Origin: Komagataeibacter sp. FNDCF1
GTDB taxonomy: Bacteria; Pseudomonadota; Alphaproteobacteria; Acetobacterales; Acetobacteraceae
Assembly (NCBI RefSeq): GCF_021295335.1
Contig: NZ_JAIWOT010000001.1
Coordinates: 65,001-129,000 of the forward strand
Direction of reading: 5' to 3'
Length of the DNA stretch: 64,000 nt
Shown here: positions 21,089 through 32,567 of the stretch, piece by piece
Position numbering within the stretch: position 1 is the first letter of the stretch
Layout: each line of letters begins with the position of its first letter
Notes under the pieces: model-generated
Databases searched by the model: none
What the model saw: the letters and a program-made list of their open reading frames with translations, nothing else
What the model was told of the DNA's origin: nothing
Program-made: the position numbers and the translations under genes

Positions 21089-22018
21089 GAGCCCGATCCG
21101 AAAGTTTTTCAACCCTGACAATGCCTTGCTGTCCGTCGTGTGAGCATTCGGATTGAGGCGATCAATGTCCATGCGGTTGAGGAAGCAATGGATTGTTCCC
21201 AATCTTTGGCGAGCCGCCTGCATCGTCCCAGCCATGCGAATGTCCGTTCCACCACCCAGCGACGCGGCAGGATCTGAAAACCCTTCACCGTATCGGACCG
21301 CCTGATGATTTCGAGGGTCCATTTTCCCATGGAGGCGAGCGCGGATCGCAATTTGTCGCCAGCATAGCCGCCATCAGCGAAGATGTGGCGCAGCCAGGGA
21401 AAGCGCCTGCGTATCGCTGCCAGAACATCAACGGCCCCATCACGGTCCTGGATATCAGCGGCATGAACGAGGAGAAAGATCAGGAAGCCGCAGGTATCCG
21501 TCACGATATGGCGCTTGCGGCCCTTGACCTTCTTCCCCGCGTCATAGCCCGAAATCCCGCCGCTTTCCGTGGTTTTCACCGACTGGCTGTCAATCACGCC
21601 CGCGCTCGGAGAGGCGTCACGTCCCTCGATCTCGCGCAGGCTCATGACCAGCACCGTATTCATGACCTCGAACACTCCGGCATCACGCCAGGCGTAAAAA
21701 TAGCGCCTGATGGTCGAGACCGGCGGAAAGCATTTCGGCAGCAGACGCCACGCACACCCGGCCGAGGCTATGTAGAGCATCGCATTGACCACCTCGCGCA
21801 TATCCGTCGTGCGCGGACGACCGCCCCGTTTCGCCGGGGGCACAAATGGCATGATCAAAGTCCACTCCCCGTCCGTCATGTCCGATGGATATCGCAATCT
21901 TTCCCGGCTATACTCGCGCCGGGCAATACCAGTCCATGTCACCATTCACTCCATCTCTCTGCAAAGACGGATGAATCACAACAGGCTGGTATTGTTCAAA
22001 AACTTTCGGATCGGGCTC
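21089..22018 (-). mobile_element. IS1031-type IS5-family element, copy 1 (930 bp)
   Basis: The tips GAGCCCGATCCGAAAGTTTTT and their inverted copy at the right are perfect. A TAA target duplication is present at 21086-21088 and 22019-22021. The 930-bp length, TNA target and one transposase gene match IS1031. It lies in the autotransporter gene with its transposase on the opposite strand. Confidence 0.95.
21109..21945 (-). CDS. IS5-family (IS1031-type) transposase, copy 1
   Basis: The 278-aa DDE transposase shows MTDGEWTLIMPFVPPAKRGG (DUF4096 N-terminus), GVIDSQSVKT (first Asp), IFADGGYAGDKL (second Asp) and WVVERTFAWLGRCRRLAKDW (Glu with the Y/R-type motif). The frame is intact, so it could mobilise both copies in the window. 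The protein is identical to that of copy 2. Confidence 0.95.
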   Translation of the reverse strand: MVTWTGIARREYSRERLRYPSDMTDGEWTLIMPFVPPAKRGGRPRTTDMREVVNAMLYIASAGCAWRLLPKCFPPVSTIRRYFYAWRDAGVFEVMNTVLVMSLREIEGRDASPSAGVIDSQSVKTTESGGISGYDAGKKVKGRKRHIVTDTCGFLIFLLVHAADIQDRDGAVDVLAAIRRRFPWLRHIFADGGYAGDKLRSALASMGKWTLEIIRRSDTVKGFQILPRRWVVERTFAWLGRCRRLAKDWEQSIASSTAWTLIASIRMLTRRTARHCQG

Positions 22019-25000
22019 TAAGATCGCGGCTGATGATACCGTCTCGACATACAGTAACGCGAACACCGATCCCTCTACAGTTGCAAACGATGCGGTTGTT
22101 GTCGGGGGAGGCGGTACAGTCGAGATAGCGGGAAAGATTACTACCGAGTCAGATAACCCCTATACACCCCTATATGCCAATTCACTGGGTGGGACCATCC
22201 CCGGCCTGAACAGTACCGACACTATAGAAGGGGAAAGCGGAACAACGATCACTGTTGATTCCGGCGGTCAGGTTCTTGCCACAGGTTCCCAGAAAACGGC
22301 GGAAGCCATCAACCTTACCGGTACCGGTAATACCATAATCAATAATGGCACCATATCGTCAGACAATGCAGATGCAATGTATTTCAATGACGATAAAGCC
22401 AATGTTACGTCAGCATCAAGCACTGCAACAATAATCAATAATGGCATTATTGCGGGATATACGTCGCAAGGCACCGCAAACAGTGGTATGGTTGCAATCG
22501 GCGAAGGTGGTTCCGAAACATTCGATATCACCAATGAATCTGGCGCCACGATCGAAGGTCAGATCAAGCTCAGCAAGGGCGCTACCAATCTGGAGGTCGA
22601 TCCGGGTTCAACGATTACCGGAACTGTCAGCACCCAGGGCAACAGCGCCAATACGCTTGTTCTTGGCGGTACGGCCGCAGAATCTGCAGCCGCTGGCGCG
22701 CTGACCATGTCTTCCGCCCTTCAGGGGGGTGTCGAGGGGTTTGCTACCCTCGACAAGGAAGGAACGAGCACCTGGCAGGTAGACAGGTCCCTCAATTCGG
22801 AACTGGTCAATGCCAAAGGGGGCAGTCAGGCTGTTACAGTTGATGTGAATGCAGGTACCCTTGCCCTGACGGCAGACAACAGTTCGTTCAATGGAACCAT
22901 GACGGTCGATACCGCAGGCACGTTGAAAATTGGCGACCAGGCGGATGGTGTGGGCACGGCCGGCAGCCTGACCGGGAATGTGACGGATAATGGTGCGGTT
23001 GTCTTTGACCGTAGCGACAGTGCCACCATGTCTGGTCTGGCCATTGGCGGCACGGGAAGCGTGACACAGGAGGGGAGCGGCACAACAACCCTCGATACGG
23101 CCCAGACCTATAGCGGGGCGACAACGATCAGTGCAGGCACCCTTGCCCTGTCCGGTAGTGGCAGCGTGACGGATTCCAGTGGTGTTACTGTCAATTCGGG
23201 CGGGACGTTCGATATCAGCGGTACGACATCCGGCACGTCCGTCCAGACCCTTGATGGCACGGGTGGTGTTTCACTGGGGAGCCGGACCCTGACGCTATCC
23301 AACGCCAGCGGCAACTATGGCGGCGACATGTCGGGTACGGGCGGGCTGACGGTGGCTGGCGGGACGGAAACGCTGGCGGGGGCGAATACCTATACCGGCA
23401 TGACCACGGTGGCATCTGCCGGCACACTGGATGTGACCGGATCAGTTGCCGGGAATGCCAGCAATGCCGGCAACCTGAATGTGACGGGCACGGTTGCCGG
23501 CACGGTCGGCAACACCGGGACGATGGATGTCAATGGCGGCAAGGTGGGCGCCACAACGAACAGCGCCACGCTTACGGCGGAGAACGGCACGCTGGCGTCG
23601 CTGGATAATACAGGTAACGCCACCCTGACGGACAGCACCGTCTCAGGCGCGCTGGCGAACGGGACGGGCGGCACGGCCACCGCCACGGGCGGAACGATCG
23701 GCAGTGCAACGAACGCCGGGACGTTGACGCTGGGCGCGGGCAACACGGTAACGGGCGATGTGGCCAACACCCCGGGCGGTGTGCTGACACTGGATGGCGA
23801 CACGATTAACGGGACGCTGGCCAGCAACGGAACCAGCCTTGACGTGACGACGAATGGCGCATCCGCGGGTTCGCTGTCGGGTAGTGGCAATGGCACGCTC
23901 GACGGCACCCTGACGCTGACGAACGCGGCGGATACCTATTCCGGCGCGCTGTCTGGTGCGGGGGGGCTTACGGTTTCGGGCGGGACGGAAACTCTGTCGG
24001 GCGCCAATACCTATGGCGGTGCGACGACAGTGGCGTCCGGCGCGGTGCTGCAGCTTGGCACGGGTGGGACGTCCGGTTCCCTTGATGGCACGTCTGGCAT
24101 CAGCGACGACGGCACGCTGGTCGTGGACCGGTCCGATGCAGTCATCCTGTCCGCACCCGTTTCCGGCACCGGTGCGCTGGTTCAGGCGGGCGCGGGCACG
24201 ACAACCCTGACCGGCGCCAACAGTTACAGCGGTGGCACGACCATTTCCGGCGGCACGCTGGCGGGCACGACCACAAGCTTCGGTTCCGGTGCGATTACCG
24301 ATGATGCGGCGCTGGATGTCGATGTCGCCTCCACCGATACCGACAGCCTCGCCAACACGGTCACGGGCACTGGCAGCCTGACCAAGACAGGCAGTGGCAC
24401 GCTGGTGCTTGATAACGCCGCCGACAGTTACAGCGGCGGCACGACCGTAAGCGCGGGCACGCTGCAGGTCGATGGCAATGAAAGCCAGATCGGCGGCACG
24501 ACGACGGTTGCGTCGGGCGCCACGCTGTCGGGTGTCGGGACCATGGGCGGGGATGTCACGATTGCCAGTGGCGGCACGCTGTCACCCGGTGATGGCACCA
24601 ATAGCGTCGGCACGCTCGCCATTGGTGGCAACCTGACCGAGGAAAGCGGTTCCGTCGCGAATTTCGATATGGGCCAGGCCGGGACAGTGGGTGGAAAATA
24701 TAACGACCTGGTCAGTGTCGGGGGCAACCTGACGATAGCGGGCACCCTGAATGTCAGCCAGAGCCCGGGCGGTGATTTCGGGCCGGGTGTCTATCGCCTG
24801 TATGATTATGGTGGCACGCTGACCAATAATGGCGTGACACTGGCCGGGACGGATGAAACACTTCAGACATCCGTCAACAACGAAGTCAATCTGGTCGTGG
24901 CGGCGACTGGCACCCAGGAGCAGTACTGGGATGGCAGCAATGTCAACGGCGACCACGGCAGCGATGGCACATCCGGCAACGGGCAGGTCAATGGCGGCAA

Positions 25001-27295
25001 TGGCGTATGGACCGCACCGGGTGGCAGTGGCGATGGCAACTGGACCACTTCGTCCGGAACGGGCAATACCCCCTCCACGCAGGGCGCATTCGATATATTC
25101 GAAGGCAAGGGTGGCACCGTCACCGTTGATGACAGCAGTGGCGATGTGACGCTGAGCGGCGCGCAGTTCGCCAATTCCGATGCGTCCAGCGGCGGCAGAT
25201 ATGTCATTACCGGTGATACGCTGTATTCATCCGGCTCGGACCTGACGCTGCGCGTCGGTGACGGTACGGCCGCCGGTGCGGATACGGTCGCGGAAATCGA
25301 TTCAAAGATTGATGACAGCAAGGTTGCGGGTGGCACGACCCTGACCAAGACCGATGGCGGCACGCTGATCCTGGGCGGTAACAACAGTTATAGCGGCGGG
25401 ACCGATATTCAGGGCGGCACGCTGGTGGGCACGACGTCCAGCTTCGGCACGGGTGCGATCAATGACGAAACGGGCGCCAGCCTGACGCTGGACCAGGACA
25501 CGGATGGCACGCTGGGCAACGGGCTGGGCGGCTCCGGCACGCTGGTAAAGGACGGTTCGGGTGATGTCACGATTGCCAGTGATGATTCCGGCTTTACCGG
25601 CAACACCAGCATCAATGACGGTACCCTGACGGTCGATGGCTCGCTGGCGAATTCCAGCGTGACCGTGGGCGGGGCGGGGACGCTGGCTGGCACCGGGACC
25701 GTGGGGTCGACCACCGTTGCCAATGGGGGCACGCTGTCACCTGCGGGCGGCAATGCGCTGGGAATGCTGACGATTGACGGCAACCTGAACATGGGGGCCG
25801 GTTCCACCTATGTCGTCAATGGCGGGAGCGCGGGGCAGAGCGACCTGGTATCGGTTACCGGCGGGGCGACCCTGAATGGCGGCACGGTCGAATTCACGGT
25901 TCCCAGTGGCACCAGGCTCAAACCCGGGACCGAATATACCATCCTGACCACCGGGACCGGGGTAACGGGGCAGTTTGCGGGGCTTTCGACCAATCTTTCG
26001 GATGCCTATACCTTCCTCTCGCCCGAACTGCTTTATACTGCGGACGACGTGGATATTACGCTGGGCCGGAATACGACGACCTTCGAATCCGTTGCGAACA
26101 CACGCAATGAACGCGACGTGGCGGCCGTGCTGGATGGCATGGGTGGCAGCAATGCGATGGTAAACGCCATCGAACAGTTGAACGGGGCACAGGCGCGCAA
26201 AGCCTTTGATGCCCTGTCGGGCGAGATCCATGCATCCGCCCGCACTGCGCTGATCGAGGACAGTTTTTATGTTCGCAATGCCGCGATTGACCGCCTGCGC
26301 AATGCCGCGTGTGATCCCGGCGCTGACGCCAACCAGAAGACGGCAACCCTGAAGGGCCGCAGGACGGATGGCACCTGTATGCAGGACCGCGTGACGTTGT
26401 GGGGTGAGGCCTTCGGGTCATGGGGCCATAATTCCGGTGATGGCAATGCAGGTGGCATGAACCATTCCGTTGGCGGCTTCGTGCTGGGGGCAGATGCACC
26501 GGTCTTCAAGACGTGGCGCGTTGGCGGACTGGTCAGCTATGGCCGCTCGACCTTCAGTTCGGAAGGAACCGATGCGTACGGGCACAGCAACAACGTAACG
26601 GTTGGCGGCTATGCCGGGACACACTGGGGGCATCTGGCCCTGCGCATGGGTGCGACCTATACATGGGCGATGATGTCCACCAGCCGGAGCGCGTCCTTCC
26701 CTGGTTTTTATGAAAAGCTGAACAGCAGCTACAATGGCGGCGTGGCGCAGGGCTTTGGTGACCTGGGGTATCGCTTCGACCTCGGCAAGACCGCGATCGA
26801 GCCGTTCGGTAATGTCGCCTACGTCAACATGCATACGGACAGCTTCCGTGAACATGGTGGGGCTGCGGCGCTGAACGGGCGCGCCATCGATACGGGCACG
26901 ACCTATTCCACGTTCGGCGTGCGCATGTCCTCCGTATTCCATGCTGGCAACGTCCTGCTGGTGCCGGAAGGCAGCCTGGCTTACCGCCATACCTTTGGCG
27001 CTACGGTTCCCACCACGCGCGAAGCGTTTGCCGCGGGCGGCAGTTCGTTCGATGTCGCCGGTGTGCCCCTGTCGCGTGATGCCGCCGTGCTGAACGCCGG
27101 CCTGCGTGCGCACCTGACGGATCGCCTCGAACTGGGTATTTCCTATATCGGCCAGTACGGTAACCGGTCGGTGGATAGTGGCCTGCGCGGACGTTTTGCC
27201 TGGAAGTTCTGATCCGGGCATAGCGATTTTTTTGATCAATCTACATCTGGCCGACTGGTCGGTGCCGGTCTGATGTCTGTACGAGATTTTGAATA

Positions 27296-27895
27296 ATGAA
27301 CTGGAAAATCATAGCAGGTTCCGTTGCATCACTGGCCATCTTCGCCGTAGCGGGGACGGAGGTGGCGCAGCATGCTACAGCATCCACATCCAGTACAAAG
27401 ACTGAAGCACCGACAACGGGAGCACCCGTATCAGCAACGGATGCGCATCTGTTGCCAGGCGGGGCTACGTCCATCAATGAAACCTATCAGGACTGGCGTG
27501 TCATCTGCCAGCAGGCGGACAAACGGGCCGGCTGCATCATGGTGCAGCAGGTCATTGACCAGAAAACCCGCAAGACGGTCATGAATATGGAATTGTCGAC
27601 CGACCGGCAGGGCCTACGTGGCATTGTGCTGCTCCCGTTTGGTCTGGATCTGGGCAAGGGGATTGCACTCAAGGTGGATAATACGGTTTTGGGGCAGCCC
27701 ATTGCCTTCAGGACATGCCTGCCGGCAGGCTGCATTGCCCCGTTGTCCTTTGATGTATCTGCTCTTTCCCATCTGCAGGCCAGCAAAACCATGCAGATTG
27801 CAGCCGTTTCGGTACGGGGGCAGAATATCGCCTTTCCAGTATCCCTGAACGGGTTTTTCAATGCGTTTGGTCGTATCAAGGCGATAAGTAAATAA
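27296..27895 (+). CDS. invasion-associated locus B (IalB) family protein
   Basis: This 199-aa secreted or membrane-anchored protein has an N-terminal hydrophobic segment (IIAGSVASLAIFAVAGTEVA) and an Ala/Thr-rich linker. It then has the IalB domain: YQDWRVICQQADKRAGCIMV, NMELSTDRQGLRGIVLLPFG, GIALKVDN, FRTCLPAGCIAPLSFD. The paired cysteines in CQ...GC and TCLPAGC are typical. The family is widespread in alphaproteobacteria and its biochemical role is unknown; the name comes from Bartonella. It stands 83 bases after the autotransporter; co-transcription is possible. Confidence 0.85.
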   Translation: MNWKIIAGSVASLAIFAVAGTEVAQHATASTSSTKTEAPTTGAPVSATDAHLLPGGATSINETYQDWRVICQQADKRAGCIMVQQVIDQKTRKTVMNMELSTDRQGLRGIVLLPFGLDLGKGIALKVDNTVLGQPIAFRTCLPAGCIAPLSFDVSALSHLQASKTMQIAAVSVRGQNIAFPVSLNGFFNAFGRIKAISK

Positions 27896-27909
27896 AAGCA
27901 CGGTGTACT

Positions 27910-27935
27910 GTCGGCCCTGGCTGCTGGTGGCCGAC
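27910..27935 (+). terminator. possible terminator hairpin after the IalB gene
   Basis: GTCGGCC (27910-27916) pairs with GGCCGAC (27929-27935) around a 12-base loop, 15 bases after the stop. There is no T-tract, so the call is weak. Confidence 0.35.
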
Positions 27936-28540
27936 CGTAAGACCGTCCCGGCGCATCGCAACGTGCCATGACGGACGGCAACCAGCCGTATTTACAGATA
28001 TTATGTCTGCACCGGGAATATCCGGTCAGTGGCACCCGTTACTGCCATGGCCATGATGCCCCGGAATATGCCCCGTATTGCCAGACGCCATGATTCTGCG
28101 CCCCAGCACGGGCGCCCACCATCCCCAGTACCACAAGGCCTGGCAGGGATACGGCAGATACGGTTCATGACACCATGCCGGCGTCAGCCCTCTCGCTCTT
28201 GAAGCAGGTGTGGCACAATTACTTCCTGACCGGTACAAAACCCTCACAAATCCACAGGATCGAAAACCTGTGCGGGACAATCGGGGACCGGGGTCGTGCC
28301 GCAATGCGTCAGGGGCACCGTGCATGGCCATTTATGCCCGCACTGCATATAGCAGCAAGTTGCATCCCCGGTCCCAAATATTAAGACGTGATACTAATTT
28401 ACATCAAATATAGATTGGCCGGATTATTCACAAACTTGTGTTATTTATGAACTAAATCTTTCTTATCCGTAAATCGATAGACATCCTGTTCCGATAGCCG
28501 AACCCGTGGCCCCAAACCGCCCGGGAAGGGAGAGCAGACA
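27936..28540. other. 600-bp region without a convincing gene, upstream of the porin
   Basis: No frame shows domains or coding character. The last 150 bases are AT-rich and probably hold the porin promoter; a ribosome site AAGGGAGAG precedes the porin ATG. I see no riboswitch or RNA gene that I can support. Confidence 0.5.
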
Positions 28541-30040
28541 ATGTATGTCATCAAGACATGCGTCAAAACCAAGAACAAGTCTGCAATAACATGGTATGGC
28601 TTTCCTGCCCGTATCAGGCTTCTGGCCGTTACGATGGGGATGCTGTTTGCCTGTTGCATGCTCGCTTCCGAAGTATTGGCGCAGACAGAAACCGCCAAGA
28701 CCGCCTTTACAAGCCATTATGAACCCGCTGCCTTTCCCATGACCGAAATGGGACAGGTGGCGATCGGCCCTCTCGTACCCATGCTGACCGCCACGCCCCA
28801 TCTGTTCGGAAACTGGGGCGGCATACAGCCGTGGCTGACAAATCGGGGCATATTCCTTAATGTTACCGTCAATGAAGAATACATGGGTAACATTACCGGC
28901 GGCAAGCAGCGCGCCAACGTGCTGGCAGGCCAGGTCGCGGGTGCGCTGGACATAGACTGGCAACGCCTGGCAGGGATTCCATCGTTCTGGACCCATATGC
29001 TGGTCATCAACGGGCACGGCAACAGCCTGTCCAATGCCATGGGGGATTCGGTCACCAACCCTGAAGAAATATATGGCGCACGTGGCAACGTGGTTGCCCA
29101 TCTGGTGGACATGTATGCTGACAAGGGCTTCCTGCGCGATCGCATCATCCTTTCGGTCGGTGTCATACCAACAGGCAGTTTTTTCAACCAGGATTATCTT
29201 GCCTGTTCGTTCATGAACGTATCGGTGTGCGGCAATCCGGCACCTTCCAAATACGTGCCGGGCGGACGAGACTGGCCTTCGGGCAACCTCGGTGCGGTCC
29301 TGCGGGTAAGGCCCACGCTGCGGACCTACATCATGGGTGGCATATTTGCCGTCAGCCCCCATGCCTATAACGGCGGCATATCCGGCTGGGCGCTGGGACA
29401 GGACGGACTGGGCAAGCTTTCCTCCCAGGTCGAGATCGGATGGAGCCCCTCCTTTGGCAGGCACCACCTGCTGGGCCACTACAAGATCGGGTACTGGTAC
29501 GACAATTCCCGCTATCCCAACCTTTATGCCGACATAAACGGCAACTCCTTTCAGGCGAGCGGCCTGCCGCGGCGCTATGAATCCGGCATGAACGCGGCAT
29601 GGCTCATGTTCAACCAGATGATCCACCGCAGCGGGGACGGACTGGCAAACGGACTGATCGTGATTGGCGGCGTTGATTATACGCAGGGCAGCCAGGTGGC
29701 CATGCGGGATCATGAATGGATCGGCCTGCTGCAAAGCGGCACCCCCTGGGGCCGCCCGCTGGATCAGGTGGGTGCGATGTTCCAGTACATGGAAATGAGC
29801 CATACCGTGGCCCTGCAGCAGGAATCCTCGCTTGCACTTGGGCTGCCCTACCTGCCCAATCAGTGGGGCGCCGTTTACGGCATACAGAGCCATGAAAACG
29901 TATGGGAAGCCTTCTACAGCATCCACGTTGCGCGTGGCACGGCTTTCCAGCCTGATTTCCAGTACCTGCAGCGCCCCGGGGCCACGACAACCTTCCATGA
30001 TGCGGCGGTGATCGGGTTCCAGTTCACCACCAATCTCTGA
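28541..30040 (+). CDS. OprB-family carbohydrate-selective porin
   Basis: The 499-aa outer-membrane porin allows passive entry of sugars or polyols. It has a long N-terminus with the signal peptide core LLAVTMGMLFACCMLASEVLA (cleavage near residue 48), then the OprB pattern: LFGNWGGIQPWLTNRGIFLN, ... LAGQVAGALDIDWQRLAGIP, DKGFLRDRIILSVGVIPTGS, and a C-terminus AAVIGFQFTTNL. Acetic acid bacteria carry many such porins. It directly precedes the glycerol/polyol genes and probably supplies their outer-membrane route, though it has its own promoter region. Confidence 0.9.
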   Translation: MYVIKTCVKTKNKSAITWYGFPARIRLLAVTMGMLFACCMLASEVLAQTETAKTAFTSHYEPAAFPMTEMGQVAIGPLVPMLTATPHLFGNWGGIQPWLTNRGIFLNVTVNEEYMGNITGGKQRANVLAGQVAGALDIDWQRLAGIPSFWTHMLVINGHGNSLSNAMGDSVTNPEEIYGARGNVVAHLVDMYADKGFLRDRIILSVGVIPTGSFFNQDYLACSFMNVSVCGNPAPSKYVPGGRDWPSGNLGAVLRVRPTLRTYIMGGIFAVSPHAYNGGISGWALGQDGLGKLSSQVEIGWSPSFGRHHLLGHYKIGYWYDNSRYPNLYADINGNSFQASGLPRRYESGMNAAWLMFNQMIHRSGDGLANGLIVIGGVDYTQGSQVAMRDHEWIGLLQSGTPWGRPLDQVGAMFQYMEMSHTVALQQESSLALGLPYLPNQWGAVYGIQSHENVWEAFYSIHVARGTAFQPDFQYLQRPGATTTFHDAAVIGFQFTTNL

Positions 30041-30088
30041 ACGGTCCGGTCAGGCTTTTCCGCTGAAATTCTGCACAAATAATAAGTA

Positions 30089-30164
30089 AAAACGTTTTCT
30101 GAACCCGGATATGCAGAAAAAATATTCTTGCAAGAAGATAACATTCCAATATCGGGAAACGTTA
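30089..30164 (+). promoter_or_regulatory. palindromic elements upstream of glpK
   Basis: Three symmetric sites lie in the 152-bp porin-glpK gap: AAAACGTTTT at 30089-30098 (perfect), TTCTTGCAAGAA at 30125-30136 (perfect 12-bp) and a related GAAACGTTATTG around 30155-30166. The two ACGT-centred sites resemble LacI-family half-operators with a central CG; the middle one could bind another repressor. No matching regulator gene is in the window. Confidence 0.4.
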
Positions 30165-30192
30165 TTGAAAAAATATAAAAAAGGAATGCAGC

Positions 30193-31692
30193 ATGACGGA
30201 ATACGTTGGCGCGATAGACCAGGGCACGACCAGTTCCCGCTTCATGATATTCGACCGGAAGGGAACGGTTGTTTCCGTCGCGCAGAAGGAACACCGCCAG
30301 ATCTATCCCCAGCCCGGCTGGGTTGAACATGATCCAATGGAAATTCTTGAAAATACCAATGAAATGATTGGTGCCGCGATGGCGCGCGCCAATCTGGGTG
30401 CGCCCAGCCTGGTGTCGGTCGGCATAACCAATCAGCGCGAGACCGCCGTGCTGTGGGACAGGACAACGGGCCTGCCCCTTCATAACGCCATTGTATGGCA
30501 GGACACCCGCGTGGACCAGCTGGTCAGTGAATATGGCCGTGACGGGGGGCAGGACCGCTTCCGCGCCGTGACCGGCCTGCCGCTGGCAAGCTATTTTGCC
30601 GGTCTCAAGCTGCGCTGGCTGCTGGATAACGTGGAGGGCGCGCGCCAGAAAGCCGAAAGCGGGCAGGCGCTGTTCGGCACGGTTGACAGCTGGCTTTCAT
30701 GGAACCTGACGGGAGGTACCAAAGGGGGCATTCATATCACCGACGTGACCAATGCCTCACGCACCCAGCTCATGAACCTGAAAACCTGCGCGTGGGATGA
30801 GGACATGCTCGAGGCATTTTCCATTCCCGCCGCATGCCTGCCCCGTATCGTGCCGTCATCACAGGTGTATGGCACGATCACGATCCCCAGCCTGCAGGGC
30901 ACGAAACTTGCCGGTATTCTGGGGGACCAGCAGGCGGCCCTGGTCGGGCAGACCTGTTTTGCGCCGGGGGAAGCCAAGAACACCTATGGAACCGGTTCGT
31001 TCCTGCTGATGAATACCGGCACCGATCCGGTCCAGTCTGGGGCAGGGCTGCTGACAACGGTGGCCTACCAGTTCGGCACGGAAGAACCGCGCTACGCGCT
31101 GGAAGGCTCCATTGCCATTACGGGCGCGCTTGTGCAGTGGCTGCGCGACAATCTGAAGCTGTTCGATCTGGCGACACAGATCGAACCGCTGGCGCGCAGC
31201 GTGGCGGATAATGGCGGCATCTATATCGTGCCCGCCTTTTCCGGGCTGTACGCGCCTTACTGGAAGGAAAATGCCCGTGGCACCATTGTCGGGCTGACCC
31301 GTTACGTCACACGCGCGCATTTTGCACGCGCGGCACTGGAGGCAACGGCCTTTCAGGTGCGCGATGTGGTCGCCGCGATGGAGGAGGACAGCGGCATCAT
31401 CCTGAGCAGCCTCAAGACGGATGGCGGCATGGTGGCGAACGAACTGCTCATGCAGTTTCAGGCCGATATCCTGAATGTGCCGGTCGTGCGCCCGAAGGTG
31501 GTGGAAACCACCGCCCTGGGCGCGGCCTATGCTGCAGGCCTGGCCGTTGGTTACTGGAAAAATATCGATGACCTGCGCGCCAACTGGGAAGTGGACCGCA
31601 CCTGGCAGCCCACGATGCCGGCCGAACAGCGCAGCCGTTACCTGGCATGGTGGAAAAAGGCGGTACAGAAATCCTTTGACTGGGCGGAGTGA
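30193..31692 (+). CDS. glpK: glycerol kinase
   Basis: GlpK phosphorylates glycerol to sn-glycerol 3-phosphate with ATP. The 499-aa length is exactly typical. FGGY fold motifs: phosphate-1 loop [38 protein letters not shown], the adenosine/phosphate-2 stretch [14 protein letters not shown] and the C-terminal [20 protein letters not shown]. Arg, Glu and Asp residues contacting glycerol (NQRE, WQD) are present. AAGGA precedes the ATG. glpF follows 35 bases later, so the two form an operon. A glycerol-3-phosphate dehydrogenase gene is not in the window. Confidence 0.95.
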   Translation: MTEYVGAIDQGTTSSRFMIFDRKGTVVSVAQKEHRQIYPQPGWVEHDPMEILENTNEMIGAAMARANLGAPSLVSVGITNQRETAVLWDRTTGLPLHNAIVWQDTRVDQLVSEYGRDGGQDRFRAVTGLPLASYFAGLKLRWLLDNVEGARQKAESGQALFGTVDSWLSWNLTGGTKGGIHITDVTNASRTQLMNLKTCAWDEDMLEAFSIPAACLPRIVPSSQVYGTITIPSLQGTKLAGILGDQQAALVGQTCFAPGEAKNTYGTGSFLLMNTGTDPVQSGAGLLTTVAYQFGTEEPRYALEGSIAITGALVQWLRDNLKLFDLATQIEPLARSVADNGGIYIVPAFSGLYAPYWKENARGTIVGLTRYVTRAHFARAALEATAFQVRDVVAAMEEDSGIILSSLKTDGGMVANELLMQFQADILNVPVVRPKVVETTALGAAYAAGLAVGYWKNIDDLRANWEVDRTWQPTMPAEQRSRYLAWWKKAVQKSFDWAE

Positions 31693-31727
31693 TCCGGGTC
31701 CGGTCCAATACATAAGGAAACAGGCCA

Positions 31728-32567
31728 ATGAATCGGGAATTCCTGGGCGAGCTGATTTCTGAAGCTCTTGCCGTATTCATCATCATTGCCTTCGGTGATT
31801 CGGTGGCGGCGATGTATCTCCTCTATGATCCCAGCCCATACCTGCAGTCCTACTGGGGGGTATGCATTGTATGGGGGCTGGGGGTGACTGTCGCCATCTA
31901 TGCCACCGGGTCGGTATCGGGCACGCATGCCAACCCGGCGGTTACCCTTGCGCTGGCAACCTATCGCGCCTTTCCGTGGAAAAAGGTGCTGCCCTACTGG
32001 ATGGCGCAGGTCGCAGGCGGCTTTGTGGGGGCAGGGCTGGTCTATGCGCTTTACTATCCTGTCATCAACCATTTCAATGATATCCACCACCTTGCCCGCG
32101 CGACTGGTGGCGGGGCGGGCGTGTTCTTTACCGCCCCCGCACCGGGCATAACCGTATGGCATGCCTTCAGTGATGAAATCATCCTGACCGCCATACTGAT
32201 ATTCGGCATCTTCGCCATTACCGAGCAGTATAACGAAATGGCGCCCGGCGCCAATTTCGGTGCGCTGATCATCGGTTTTCTGGTTGCGGCCATTGGCGCC
32301 TCCATGGGGTATCTGGAAGCATGGGCCATCAATCCGGCCCGCGATCTCGGCCCCCGACTGTTCGCCTGGCTGGCGGGCTGGCATGCGGCCGCCCTGCCTG
32401 CTGCGGGCCATTACTGGTGGGTGCCCATTGCCGGGCCACTGATCGGGGGACTGCTGGGGGCCACGGCCTACGAGTATCTGGTATTTCCCTTCCTGCCCGC
32501 GCAACTGCGTGCACAGAAGGCACTGCAGGGCAAGATCGAGGAAGAAAGCATCATCATAGGGGAGTGA
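31728..32567 (+). CDS. glpF: aquaglyceroporin (glycerol uptake facilitator)
   Basis: This 279-aa MIP-family channel has six membrane helices and two half-helices. The two NPA motifs are GTHANPAVT and AINPARDLGPR; the Asp after the second NPA marks the glycerol-permeable subgroup. It admits glycerol and small polyols across the inner membrane, where GlpK traps glycerol. The C-terminal cytoplasmic tail is charged (KIEEESIIIGE). It lies 35 bases after glpK. Confidence 0.94.
   Translation: MNREFLGELISEALAVFIIIAFGDSVAAMYLLYDPSPYLQSYWGVCIVWGLGVTVAIYATGSVSGTHANPAVTLALATYRAFPWKKVLPYWMAQVAGGFVGAGLVYALYYPVINHFNDIHHLARATGGGAGVFFTAPAPGITVWHAFSDEIILTAILIFGIFAITEQYNEMAPGANFGALIIGFLVAAIGASMGYLEAWAINPARDLGPRLFAWLAGWHAAALPAAGHYWWVPIAGPLIGGLLGATAYEYLVFPFLPAQLRAQKALQGKIEEESIIIGE

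Larger units (their letters stand above)
20904..27212 (+). pseudogene. autotransporter adhesin-like protein, interrupted by IS1031 copy 1
   Basis: The 5' piece (20904-21088) encodes a signal peptide (STAILVLGFPVAASAQC) and the start of a passenger. IS1031 follows, and the frame resumes at 22019. Removing the IS and one TAA copy joins GLSVK to IAADD in frame and gives about 1791 aa. The passenger (about residues 40-1490) is Gly/Thr/Ser-rich with repeated beta-helix units of the type LSGANTYGGATTVASG and GGTLAGTTTSFGSGAITDDA, the passenger-associated transport repeat pattern. The last 290 residues (from about TLWGEAFGSWGHN) form an autotransporter beta-barrel ending FAWKF. The start is uncertain: an in-frame ATG at 20745 adds 53 residues. 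As it stands the signal peptide is separated from the barrel, so no secretion is expected. Confidence 0.9.

Noticed and set aside
21193-22128. Plus-strand frame of 311 aa antisense to the IS1031 transposase
   Set aside because: It is present in both copies only because it mirrors the conserved transposase; it shows no domain and runs out of the element into different host sequence in each case.
22800-25700. Repeat-rich region that might be a CRISPR or satellite array
   Set aside because: The repeats are degenerate and in one open frame, and they encode beta-helix units of an autotransporter passenger. Spacing and identity do not fit CRISPR.
28463-29998. Long antisense frame (511 aa) opposite the OprB porin gene
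   Set aside because: It is a shadow of a high-GC coding strand. The sense strand has a signal peptide and clear porin motifs; the antisense product has none.
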